Source of the DNA: a bacterium
GTDB taxonomy: Bacteria; Cyanobacteriota; Vampirovibrionia; Gastranaerophilales; Gastranaerophilaceae
Assembly (NCBI GenBank): GCA_017542305.1
Contig: JAFXXK010000014.1
Coordinates: 35,207 to 99,206, forward strand
DNA: 64,000 nucleotides
Reading direction: 5' to 3'
The first letter of the stretch is position 1. Each line of letters starts with the position of its first letter. The notes beneath the pieces were generated by a model. The model was not told the origin of the DNA and did no database searches. It saw only the letters and a program-made list of their open reading frames with translations. Both the position numbers and the translations under genes were made by a program. Positions 46,848-55,251 of the stretch are shown here, piece by piece.

Positions 46848-48128
46848 TTATTGCTTAGGTTTTATAAGAACTTTATTTAATTTTGGAATAAAGAACAACA
46901 GGATTATGAATGTGACAAAGGACAAACTCGCCATTAAGGCGAAGAGTTTTTCTGCCCCCATAGTTTCATACTTTCCGCCGAGCAAGCCTGCAAGCATATT
47001 CCCGAAAAAGCTTGTCAAAAACCATGTTCCCATTATTACGGACAGGAATTTTTTAGGTGCAAGCTTTGATACCAAAGATAAGCCTATCGGGGACAAACAC
47101 AATTCTGATAACGTCATAACAAAATACCCGCCAACCAACCATAACGGGGAAACTGCTTCTGAAGAAGAAAGATGTGCCGCACAACACATAATCAAATATG
47201 CTATTGTCATCAAAAACAATGATATGGCAAATTTCTCTACAGAAGTAGGCTCTTTTGATTTGTTTCTCAAAACCTCCCATAACAACGATATTAATGGAGC
47301 CAGAGTAATTATAAACAATGGATTTAAAGACTGAAAATATTCCGTTGGAATTTCAAACCCGAGAAAACTTCTGTTTGTTGCATACTGCGCAAACAAAGTC
47401 AACGAAGAACCGGCCTGCTCAAAACAAATCCAAAACGGTATTGTAAAGAGCATAAGAGTTAACAATGATACAATTTTACCGGCAGAACCGGAATCATCAG
47501 TATCAACTTGCGAATTATTTTTAACAACCGGGGCTTTTCCGCAATCTTTGAGTAATTTATTTTCAAAAATTTTATATAACGAAAGCCCTAAGAGCATACC
47601 GCATCCGGCTGCAGCAAACCCGTACTCAAACCCGTATTTAACAGCTATTGTTCCGCAAATAAGAGGGGATAAAAATGCTCCAAAATTTATTCCCATATAG
47701 AAAACGGTAAAAGCAGAATCTTTTTTCCCGTTGTCGTTCCCATACAAAAGCCCCAACACAGAACTTATATTTGATTTTATGAAACCATTAGCCATAATCA
47801 TCATAAATAAAGCAGCTAAAAATAAACTCTTTGGAGCAAATGCCAAAGTAAACAAACCGCAGCTCATCAAAATCGCACCTGCCGTAATACATTTTCTCTG
47901 TCCGAAATATCTGTCTGCAAGATAACCGCCTATTAACGGTGTAAGATAAACAAATCCTGTATATAACCCATAAATTTTACCGGCGGTCTCAACAGAATAC
48001 ATAAGAGTATGTATCATATACAAAACGACAAGAGCACGCATTCCGTAATACGAAAAGCGCTCCCACATTTCCACGAAAAACAGTAAATATAAACCCTTCG
48101 GGTGTCCTTGTTTAAAAATATTTGGCAT
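46848..48128 (-). CDS. POT/PTR-family proton-dependent peptide transporter
   Basis: A 426-residue inner-membrane protein with 12 or so membrane segments. WERFSYYGMRALVVLYMIHT contains the PTR-family ExxER-like YYGMR region. GGYLADRYFGQRKCITAGAI and FTVFYMGINFGAFLSPLICG are the two PTR2 signatures. It imports di- and tripeptides with protons. It is slightly shorter than E. coli DtpA (500). The gene is convergent with the LysM gene, 3 bp apart. Confidence 0.9.
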   Translation of the reverse strand: MPNIFKQGHPKGLYLLFFVEMWERFSYYGMRALVVLYMIHTLMYSVETAGKIYGLYTGFVYLTPLIGGYLADRYFGQRKCITAGAILMSCGLFTLAFAPKSLFLAALFMMIMANGFIKSNISSVLGLLYGNDNGKKDSAFTVFYMGINFGAFLSPLICGTIAVKYGFEYGFAAAGCGMLLGLSLYKIFENKLLKDCGKAPVVKNNSQVDTDDSGSAGKIVSLLTLMLFTIPFWICFEQAGSSLTLFAQYATNRSFLGFEIPTEYFQSLNPLFIITLAPLISLLWEVLRNKSKEPTSVEKFAISLFLMTIAYLIMCCAAHLSSSEAVSPLWLVGGYFVMTLSELCLSPIGLSLVSKLAPKKFLSVIMGTWFLTSFFGNMLAGLLGGKYETMGAEKLFALMASLSFVTFIILLFFIPKLNKVLIKPKQ

Positions 48129-48190
48129 GTAGAAATAATATCACAATTATGAAAATTTATATACAAAACGACATTAATATTTAATCAAAA

Positions 48191-49720
48191 TTATAAAGAA
48201 GCCAAGAAATCTTCTGTTTTTTGATTTAACTCTTTCATAAATTTTCTTATTTCGTCCTTAACTACGAAAACAAAATTACTGCGATATTTTTCGGCAACAG
48301 CTTCCGCATCTTTTTTTGCCCGTTCAACAATTTTTGATTTAATATTTTCTATACTCTTGTTTATATCAATTCCCTGAACATCCTCCACAATAATATTTTC
48401 AGTTTTCGGCTTTTCGGGAGTTTGTTTTGGTTGTTTTGGTTGTTTTGGAGTTTTTGGAGCCTTTTTAACTCTTGGTTTAGGTATCTTGGAAAGTTCCTCG
48501 GTTAAATTTATATTCGGGAAAATCTCTGACATATAGGTATCAAGTTTTTGTTCAAATTTACGTTTTACCACTTCTTCCTGCGGCATATAAACTACGGAAT
48601 TATCAGGTGTCGTAAGGGGTTTCCCTTTATCCCTGGTTTTTAAAATACGTCCTGTTGAAATTTCTATACTTATATAATTTCTGGAATCATCAGGATTAAA
48701 TTTCTCAAATGTTAAATATACTACCGTCTTATTCTTACCTAAATTTAAAACATTTTCAGACACTTTTAACATTCCGTTATCAGCCGTTTTAAGGCTGTAT
48801 CCGATATTTTTACCGCTCAAATCCGTTTTGGGAGTGATATGTGACGGGAAATCTTCGGATTTTGTATTAAGTAATCCCCTAATTTTGTCTTGATATAAGA
48901 ATATTTTTTTATCCAACGGAATATTTTTGGAACTATCTGCCGGCTTATTTTCTCTAACAGTTTTAGAACCTTCTTCCGGCTGAGCGGTTTTATTTCTTTT
49001 TACACGGCGGTATTTTCTGATTTTACCCGTACCGTTCTGCTGTTCTTCTATATATTTATCAACATCTTTTATATAAGACGGATGCTTGCTGTCGGGTAAA
49101 GGTAAAGATTTTTCACCTTTTTGAAATTTTTCAATATACGCATTGTATTTTGAAATTTTTTCTAATGCCAAATCAATAAAATATTCCGGATTTGCCGCCT
49201 CAAGCATTTCCTGATTCATATATCTTAGGTTAGCAGGAAGCATATGCGGATCATTTTTACGGTAATTTGCAATAAGCTTATCCCCGTCAAGAATTATCCC
49301 GTTAAAATCCTGTCCTTCCGTATCATGACTCAGAAAAATACGCTCACGATTTCTTTGTCCTCTCATAACTGTTACAATAGTATTACCGTCATGGTTAAAT
49401 ACAAGTGCCGAACTGTTTGTAATAACCAGCTCCAGATAACCTTTTTTTACTCTCGCATTAAGGGCGGGATTACTTGTTGCAAACTGAGCAAAAAAACCTT
49501 TAATATTATCAATACAAGCATTAATATGAGAAACCTTTTCCATCAGGGACTTAGGCAATTCGGCAGGAACACCGTAGTCAACTCTTATTCCAAACGACGG
49601 TGTGTATCTGTCATACTCGGCAACAGATGTGTTCAGATACCCCAAACTTCTTTTTAACGGAACACTTTTATAAGAATTTTGAAAATCACTATTTCCTGCA
49701 GTATCAAAATAAACTCGCAT
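48191..49720 (-). CDS. PSFG-motif protein with long basic/Pro-rich tail
   Basis: About 509 residues from the ATG at 49720 (MRVYFDTAGNSDFQNSYK), chosen for the AAAGGAG site and the MRV start shared by the family. Residues 40-55 hold YTPSFGIRVDYG. Residues 55-170 carry a globular domain (KGYLELVITNSSALVFNHDG). A second, related-looking module starts near SHITPKTDLSGKNIGYSLKT. A Lys/Pro-rich stretch (KKAPKTPKQPKQPKQTPEKP) precedes a helical end. No known domain. Probably a multi-domain surface-related or effector-like protein. Confidence 0.6.
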   Translation of the reverse strand: MRVYFDTAGNSDFQNSYKSVPLKRSLGYLNTSVAEYDRYTPSFGIRVDYGVPAELPKSLMEKVSHINACIDNIKGFFAQFATSNPALNARVKKGYLELVITNSSALVFNHDGNTIVTVMRGQRNRERIFLSHDTEGQDFNGIILDGDKLIANYRKNDPHMLPANLRYMNQEMLEAANPEYFIDLALEKISKYNAYIEKFQKGEKSLPLPDSKHPSYIKDVDKYIEEQQNGTGKIRKYRRVKRNKTAQPEEGSKTVRENKPADSSKNIPLDKKIFLYQDKIRGLLNTKSEDFPSHITPKTDLSGKNIGYSLKTADNGMLKVSENVLNLGKNKTVVYLTFEKFNPDDSRNYISIEISTGRILKTRDKGKPLTTPDNSVVYMPQEEVVKRKFEQKLDTYMSEIFPNINLTEELSKIPKPRVKKAPKTPKQPKQPKQTPEKPKTENIIVEDVQGIDINKSIENIKSKIVERAKKDAEAVAEKYRSNFVFVVKDEIRKFMKELNQKTEDFLASL

Positions 49721-49833
49721 AATTGCAATGACTCCTTTGATAATATAATCCGACAAAAAAACTCAAAACGCAACCGACAGAACTTTTATGTTATACTCAT
49801 GGAGTATTTCGGATTATTTTTAAGGAATCACAA

Positions 49834-50802
49834 ATGCTTTTAGATTTATTAGAGCAGAAAAAATGTTTTAAATTGGTATGCGGGGCAGGGAATGAAGATC
49901 CAATCGAAGTTAAAAAACTTGTTACCTTGTATTCAAAAGCCGGTTGTAACTTTTTTGATATTTGCGCAAAACCTGAAATTATTGATGCCGCAAAAACAGG
50001 ATTAAATGAAGCGGGCATAAAAGAAAACCGCTATTTATGCTGCTCAGTAGGAATTAAAGGAGACCCGCATGTCAGTAAAGCTCTTATCAATTCCGAACAA
50101 TGCGATAATTGCGGGAAATGTAAAACTGTATGCCCGCAAAATGCTGTTGATAAAAATTCTGTATCATACAATGTAAATAAAACAAGGTGTATAGGATGCA
50201 GCAAATGTGTTTCTCTATGCCACAAGCAAGCTGTTTCCATGATAAGTGAATCTAAGGATTTAAAAGAAACTCTTCCGCCGATAATTGAAAAAGGAATAGA
50301 TTGTATCGAATTTCATGCTTCCGGAACAGACGAACAGGAAATCGATGAAAAGTGGAATGATATTAATAATCTATATGACGGCACGCTAAGTATCTGTATA
50401 GATCGTTCAAAATTAGGTAACGAAGGTGTGCGTAATCGGATTAACAGAATGTTAGAACGCAGAAAACCATATACTACAATCATCCAGGCTGACGGATGTC
50501 CTATGAGCGGAGAGAATGATGATTTTAAAACAACCCTTCAGGCTGTTGCAATGGCAGAAATTTTTCAAAATGCCGGCTTACCGGTTTATCTCATGTTATC
50601 GGGTGGAACAAATTCAAAATCAACAGAACTTGCAAGTTTATGCGGAATAAATTTCGGCGGTGTAGCAATAGGCTCTTATGCAAGAAAAATCGTCAGAAAA
50701 TACATTGACAGAGATGATTTTTTAGAAAATAAAGAGATTTTTAATAGAGCGCTTGATATTGCTAAAAATCTCGTAGATGTATCATTGAGGAATATAAAAT
50801 AA
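49834..50802 (+). CDS. ldpA: LdpA-like iron-sulphur protein
   Basis: A 322-residue protein. KKCFKLVCGAGNEDPIEVKK at the start and IIQADGCPMSGENDDFKTTL plus LPVYLMLSGGTNSKSTELAS in the C-terminal half match the cyanobacterial LdpA (light-dependent period) family. Between them are two 4Fe-4S clusters of the ferredoxin type, CDNCGKCKTVCPQNAV and CIGCSKCVSLCHKQAV. In Synechococcus LdpA senses redox state for the circadian clock. The host here is probably not photosynthetic, so its role is unknown. The stop overlaps the start of the aldolase gene downstream. Confidence 0.75.
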   Translation: MLLDLLEQKKCFKLVCGAGNEDPIEVKKLVTLYSKAGCNFFDICAKPEIIDAAKTGLNEAGIKENRYLCCSVGIKGDPHVSKALINSEQCDNCGKCKTVCPQNAVDKNSVSYNVNKTRCIGCSKCVSLCHKQAVSMISESKDLKETLPPIIEKGIDCIEFHASGTDEQEIDEKWNDINNLYDGTLSICIDRSKLGNEGVRNRINRMLERRKPYTTIIQADGCPMSGENDDFKTTLQAVAMAEIFQNAGLPVYLMLSGGTNSKSTELASLCGINFGGVAIGSYARKIVRKYIDRDDFLENKEIFNRALDIAKNLVDVSLRNIK

Positions 50803-51839
50803 TGGTTAAATTATTAGATTGTACAATAAGAGACGGCGGACACCTAAACGGCTGGAATTTCACAAAAGAATGTGTAAAAGCTTCCTATGATACTGCAATA
50901 AAAGCAGGAGCAGATTTTTTTGAAATAGGGTACAGATTTGAAAACCCAAAACCTGAGTGGGGCGATTTTGCAAAATGTGATGACGATTTTTTAATGTCGT
51001 TTATAGAGAAAGATGACAAATGCAAAATTTCCGTAATGATTGATGCCGGAAAATGTTCGCTTGACAAATTCCGAAATCGGACACCTGAAAACACCATTAT
51101 TGATTTGGTTCGAGTTGCAACATATCCGCAAAATCTCGATATTGCTTTTGATTTAGCTGAGGGGTTAAAGAATAAAGGGTACGAAGTTTTTATAAATTTC
51201 ATGGCAATTTCGGATTATACGGACGAACATTTCGAAAAAATTCTGAACTGGAAAAATAAAAATGTTATAACCGCAACCTGTTTTGCTGACAGTTTTGGTA
51301 CATTTTTACCAAAAGATGTTGTATATTACGGAAACAAATTACGTTCTTTGGGATTTGAAAATCTTTGTTTCCATGCTCATAATAATCTGCAATTAGCTTT
51401 CGCAAATTCTTTGAAGGCAATTGAGGAAAATTTTTATTGCATTGATATTTCTGTTTACGGAATGGGCAGGGGTGCAGGAAATCTTCCCGCAGAAATTATT
51501 ACGGGATACTTAAGCAGAACTGAAAATAAAAAATATAATCCGGTACCTTATATAGATGTAATTGAAAAATTTTATCTTGAACATTCAAGAAAAACTCCTT
51601 GGGGTTACGGAATACCATCCCTAATCGGAGGTTTAAAAAACATACATCCTTATTATGTTGACAGCCTGTTTAATCAAAAAAATTTTACAGCCGATGATAT
51701 CTGGACAGCAGCCGAACTGATAAAAAAATATGCCCCCGTATCATTTGACACGGACGAAATGAATGCCATTTTGTCCGGAAAATTTCCCGATTACGATAAT
51801 ATTAAGATAAAAGACAGTTCACAATTCAGATTGGAATAA
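50802..51839 (+). CDS. HMGL-like (DRE-TIM) aldolase/carboxyltransferase
   Basis: A 345-residue TIM-barrel metalloenzyme. KLLDCTIRDGGHLNGWNFTK has the TxRDGxH motif (here TIRDGG) of the HMG-CoA lyase/4-hydroxy-2-oxovalerate aldolase/isopropylmalate synthase group. The metal-binding His-x-His is in ENLCFHAHNNLQLAFANSLK, and DISVYGMGRGAGNLPAEIIT is the conserved barrel end. The substrate is not evident. Start and stop with ldpA overlap by 1 bp (TAATG), so they form a coupled pair. Confidence 0.85.
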   Translation: MVKLLDCTIRDGGHLNGWNFTKECVKASYDTAIKAGADFFEIGYRFENPKPEWGDFAKCDDDFLMSFIEKDDKCKISVMIDAGKCSLDKFRNRTPENTIIDLVRVATYPQNLDIAFDLAEGLKNKGYEVFINFMAISDYTDEHFEKILNWKNKNVITATCFADSFGTFLPKDVVYYGNKLRSLGFENLCFHAHNNLQLAFANSLKAIEENFYCIDISVYGMGRGAGNLPAEIITGYLSRTENKKYNPVPYIDVIEKFYLEHSRKTPWGYGIPSLIGGLKNIHPYYVDSLFNQKNFTADDIWTAAELIKKYAPVSFDTDEMNAILSGKFPDYDNIKIKDSSQFRLE

Positions 51840-51870
51840 ATCCTGTATATAATAACATTTTCGGGAATAA

Positions 51871-53214
51871 TTAGTTTGATATATTACAGATTTGCTTCTT
51901 TAGATTAATACTAAATAAAATATATAATATAATCGAGCCAATAATCCATGCTGCCGGAGTTGCAACGCATATTCCGACATATCCAAAGTAATTCCCCAGC
52001 ACTATTGCGCAAAATATTCTTGCAAACAATTCACAAATACTTGAAAATAAAGGACCCATAGCATTTCCTGTTCCTTGCAGAACGTTTCTGAAAACCATTA
52101 AGAACCCAAAGAATATATAGAAAAACATTATTATATATAAATATTGCTGTGCAAGAGTAACAACTTCTTGATTTATTTCTGACATAAACCATAAAATCAT
52201 ATATTTTGAAAACATTGTAATTAACAATATAATAACCAAACTTAAAGAAATTGTGATTGTAACTCCGGCTCTTACACCCTGCTTGATACGGTTGATTTGA
52301 TTTGCTCCGAAATTTTGTGCTGCAAAAACAGCCATTGTAGCACCTAATGCAACAAATACTTGTGAAAACATCATGTCTATTCGTGTTGCAGCTGTAAATG
52401 ACGCAACGGCAGTAGAACCCAAAGTATTAAGTACATACTGAACTGCAATTATCCCTATGGTCATAACTGACATTTGAAACCCCATCGGAATTCCGACCCG
52501 TAAATGTTCATACAGAAATTCTTTTGATAAATTCCAATCTTGCTTTCTTAAACGTAAAACAGGGAATTTAGCATACATATAACCTATACATAAAATTGTT
52601 GATAACATTTGAGATACAACCGTTGCATACGCAGCTCCTTTTATTCCCATATTAAATTTGATTATGAATAATAAATCCATAAAAACATTAATAAAAGATG
52701 ATAAAATCAGAAAATATAACGGAGTTTTACTATCCCCCAACGCTCTTATGATGTTTGATGCTAAATTATAAAACACAGTGGCAAAAATCCCGGCAAACAT
52801 TATAACAAGATAGCTTGCGGAAGAATTAATTATATCATGCGGAGTTCTTAATAAATCCAGCCAAATATAGCTAAAGGGCGTTGCAATTAAGGTTAACACA
52901 AGTGCAACCAATGATGACAAAATAATTGATGCCGCAAAAGATTTTTTAACTAAATCATATTCACCGGCTCCAAATTTTTGTGCAGTAATAATTGTAAACC
53001 CCTGCGTAGAAGAAAACACAAAACTAATAATTAAAAATATAAGCGGAGCGGCTGCGCCAACGGCAGCAAGAGCGTTTAATCCGATAATCCTGCCTACTAT
53101 CAGCGAATCGACCAGCATGTACATTTGTTGAAAAGCGTTACCAATAAATATTGGCAGCATAAATAACAAAATTAACTTATATGGATTCCCTTCTGTTAGT
53201 TCTTTTATAGCCAT
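51871..53214 (-). CDS. MATE-family efflux transporter
   Basis: About 447 residues from the ATG at 53214 with 12 membrane segments. The entry MAIKELTEGNPYKLILLFML is followed by FIGNAFQQMYMLVDSLIVGR and LAAVGAAAPLIFLIISFVFS, the bacterial MATE (NorM/DinF) pattern. A second half repeats the arrangement. It exports drugs or metabolites with Na+ or H+. A TATAAT box lies 6 bp before the ATG without a ribosome site, so translation is probably leaderless. The ATG six codons earlier has no better support. Confidence 0.9.
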   Translation of the reverse strand: MAIKELTEGNPYKLILLFMLPIFIGNAFQQMYMLVDSLIVGRIIGLNALAAVGAAAPLIFLIISFVFSSTQGFTIITAQKFGAGEYDLVKKSFAASIILSSLVALVLTLIATPFSYIWLDLLRTPHDIINSSASYLVIMFAGIFATVFYNLASNIIRALGDSKTPLYFLILSSFINVFMDLLFIIKFNMGIKGAAYATVVSQMLSTILCIGYMYAKFPVLRLRKQDWNLSKEFLYEHLRVGIPMGFQMSVMTIGIIAVQYVLNTLGSTAVASFTAATRIDMMFSQVFVALGATMAVFAAQNFGANQINRIKQGVRAGVTITISLSLVIILLITMFSKYMILWFMSEINQEVVTLAQQYLYIIMFFYIFFGFLMVFRNVLQGTGNAMGPLFSSICELFARIFCAIVLGNYFGYVGICVATPAAWIIGSIILYILFSINLKKQICNISN

Positions 53215-53369
53215 AATAATATTATACAACAAACAGATTCTTTAATACTCTGGAATAAAAACTTATTTGAATCTATTGACCTGATAAAATTTCATATCAA
53301 TACTTGATGATTTAAACTGTAACGTTAAGTATAATATTCAATGTAGTAAATTTTTAAGAGAGGTTTTAT

Positions 53370-53702
53370 ATGATTTTAACAAATATTGAATCAGTTCCCG
53401 GTAAAAAAGTTGTTGGTCATTACGGTATGGTGTCCGGCAGTACTGTTCGTGCAACACACATAGGAAGGGATCTTTTAGCCGGAGTTAAGAACTTTTTTGG
53501 AGGAGAAATAGAAGGATACACCGAATTGATGGATGAATCAAGGAAAGAAGCTACCCAAAGAATGATATCATCAGCAGCAGCAATGGGAGCGAATGCGGTT
53601 GTAAACGTGAGATATGCAACTTCTGCAATTACAACCGGAGCAGCGGAAGTTTATGCATACGGCACCGCTGTTAGAGTAGAGGATATTCAACCTAAGGTAT
53701 AG
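53370..53702 (+). CDS. YbjQ family (UPF0145/DUF74) protein
   Basis: A 110-residue protein, ATG with an AGAGAGG site. It has the YbjQ motif: VPGKKVVGHYGMVSGSTVRA, FFGGEIEGYTELMDESRKEA, and MGANAVVNVRYATSAITTGA, ending AEVYAYGTAVRVE. YbjQ proteins form pentameric barrels, and a metal-binding role has been suggested. It lies 4 bp before a second YbjQ-like gene, which is a diverged paralogue. Confidence 0.88.
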   Translation: MILTNIESVPGKKVVGHYGMVSGSTVRATHIGRDLLAGVKNFFGGEIEGYTELMDESRKEATQRMISSAAAMGANAVVNVRYATSAITTGAAEVYAYGTAVRVEDIQPKV

Positions 53703-53706
53703 TCAA

Positions 53707-54162
53707 ATGGAAACACTTATACTTATATCCTGTCTTGTAATTTGTTATTATACAGGCAGCACCATAGAAAAAAAACATTATGAAAACATTAAAGCCAGAG
53801 AAGCAGCTTTATCCAAAACTCTGTGTATGACTTATGGAAAAGCTTTTTCACGAAGTACAAAAATTAAAAACAGTTATTTGGTATCAAGTTCTGTTGTAAT
53901 AGGTTGCGATTACTTCAAAGCATTTTTAGCATATTTTCGAAATTTATTTGGCGGAAATATATCTGCTTATGAATCTGTATTAGACAGAGGAAAACGTGAA
54001 GCCATATTAAGAATGAAAGAACAAGCATCCGCCAGAAAAGCTCACGCAATTATTAATACTAAAATAGAAACAGTAATGCTTGATCCGCTTGGCTCAAAGG
54101 AACATCCTAAAGTTTGCGTTACAGCATACGGAACAGCAATAGAATATAATAATTTGGATTAA
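53707..54162 (+). CDS. YbjQ-like protein with N-terminal membrane anchor
   Basis: A 151-residue protein. Residues 3-17 form a hydrophobic segment (LILISCLVICYYTG) not found in the upstream YbjQ protein. After a charged spacer, a YbjQ core follows: SYLVSSSVVIGCDYFKAFLA, FGGNISAYESVLDRGKREAI, and a final CVTAYGTAIEY. It is probably membrane-tethered, so the soluble and tethered copies may work together. No ribosome site of its own; likely coupled to the gene upstream. Confidence 0.8.
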   Translation: METLILISCLVICYYTGSTIEKKHYENIKAREAALSKTLCMTYGKAFSRSTKIKNSYLVSSSVVIGCDYFKAFLAYFRNLFGGNISAYESVLDRGKREAILRMKEQASARKAHAIINTKIETVMLDPLGSKEHPKVCVTAYGTAIEYNNLD

Positions 54163-54202
54163 TAATCCGGCGAAAATTTGCGACAGTCTGCCCGTTCAAT
54201 GA

Positions 54203-54334
54203 AAAAGACTTACAAGTCTTTTAAATGGCGGGGTTGACAATGCAAGGTTCGAACTCTTTAAGAAATATATTTCTGATTTATTTACTCCAGAAACAGATAA
54301 AATATATGGATTAATTAATCAATTAGCTTTGTAA
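54203..54334 (+). pseudogene. Small gene remnant (NGG motif)
   Basis: A short open frame without a start codon reads KRLTSLLNGGVDNARFELFK and then KYISDLFTPETDKIYGLINQ before the stop. Its NGGVDNARFELF segment resembles NGGNDEACLEIF in the remnant at 55060. A neighbouring frame starts MKKTYKSFKWRG, then stops, so the N-terminus may have been lost by a frameshift. Probably the C-terminal end of a decayed gene. Confidence 0.4.
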
Positions 54335-54400
54335 AACTTTTGTAATATTTAAGTAATTTTTGATAAGAAAAAGAGTTTATATGTATATAGGGGAAAAACT

Positions 54401-55048
54401 ATGTATAATGTTTCTATACTAAGGACATTAATAGAAAACGGTTGGACGATTGCAAATCGTCGGGCAATTATCTCAAAAATCGGCAAGGCAAATTTTGATG
54501 AAATAATTAATCTTGCTCATTCAGCAAATATTGCAGATTCATTTCAATATTCAAATGCATTAACTTATTTAGAGCCTGCAAATATTCAAAGAACAAAAAA
54601 ATTGTTATCTGATATAATTATATCTTATAAGGAATATGCGAAGTGTCCATATATAAATGATCTTTTAAGAACGGGTTCTGCTTTGTCTGAAAATTCGCAA
54701 AAGATATTAAACTCTTTAAAACTTGCAATTCTGAATAACAGGTTAACAGGCAAATTTGTAAGAGGTATATCTCCGACGAGAACAAACAAGCTTGAAACAA
54801 TAGATGATGTTTCTAAATTCATTTTTGATAACAAAGGTTTTACTTCCGCTGTTCCTGAGACGAATGAAAATTTTGCGAATTGTTTTGCACTGGGTAGAAA
54901 TGGTGTAAAAGTTATCTTTGATGTGAAAAATTTCCCTGGGTATAGAGCAAATAACTATGAAGTTATATTTGATACAAATGCTTTTACAAAAGATAAGTTT
55001 GACATAATACAAGAGGGTGAAAAATTATTTAGGATTGTTGAGAAATAG
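54401..55048 (+). CDS. ADP-ribosyltransferase-like protein (tentative)
   Basis: A 215-residue protein, ATG without a strong ribosome site. The N-terminal 110 residues are helical. The C-terminal 100 residues look like an ART fold of the R-S-E type: KFVRGISPTRT (Arg121), KGFTSAVPETNENFA (STS-like, Ser149) and RANNYEVIFDTNAF (Glu187), ending KLFRIVEK. The Q/E-x-E position two before Glu187 is Asn, so mono-ADP-ribosylation activity is uncertain. It is probably a toxin or effector, or a phage-type ART. It sits between two small gene remnants. Confidence 0.5.
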   Translation: MYNVSILRTLIENGWTIANRRAIISKIGKANFDEIINLAHSANIADSFQYSNALTYLEPANIQRTKKLLSDIIISYKEYAKCPYINDLLRTGSALSENSQKILNSLKLAILNNRLTGKFVRGISPTRTNKLETIDDVSKFIFDNKGFTSAVPETNENFANCFALGRNGVKVIFDVKNFPGYRANNYEVIFDTNAFTKDKFDIIQEGEKLFRIVEK

Positions 55049-55059
55049 CAACAATATAA

Positions 55060-55206
55060 GTTTATTTATCCAACAAAAAAGCTCTAGAAGGTGCTAATTT
55101 TATAAATGGCGGGAACGACGAGGCTTGTCTTGAAATTTTTGCGTTAAACGAGTGTAAAAACACAGCCGGTTTGAGAATAAAGAACAGAGATTTTGAGAAT
55201 TTTTAA
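55060..55206 (+). pseudogene. Small gene remnant (NGG motif)
   Basis: An open frame with no start codon runs VYLSNKKALEGANFINGGND, then EACLEIFALNECKNTAGLRI, then KNRDFENF and stops. It shares the NGG[VN]D[NE]A..E.F pattern with the remnant at 54203. It lies directly downstream of the ART-like gene. Probably a decayed fragment of a paralogue. Confidence 0.4.
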
Positions 55207-55251
55207 GATAAAGATATTACGTTGTTTTATTATTGTTGGGGTTCACCAAAT

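Noticed and set aside
54240..54270. tRNA T-loop-like GGTTCGAACTC
   Set aside because: No acceptor, D or anticodon stem could be built around it, and the frame reads well as protein (ARFELFKKY). It is part of a gene remnant.
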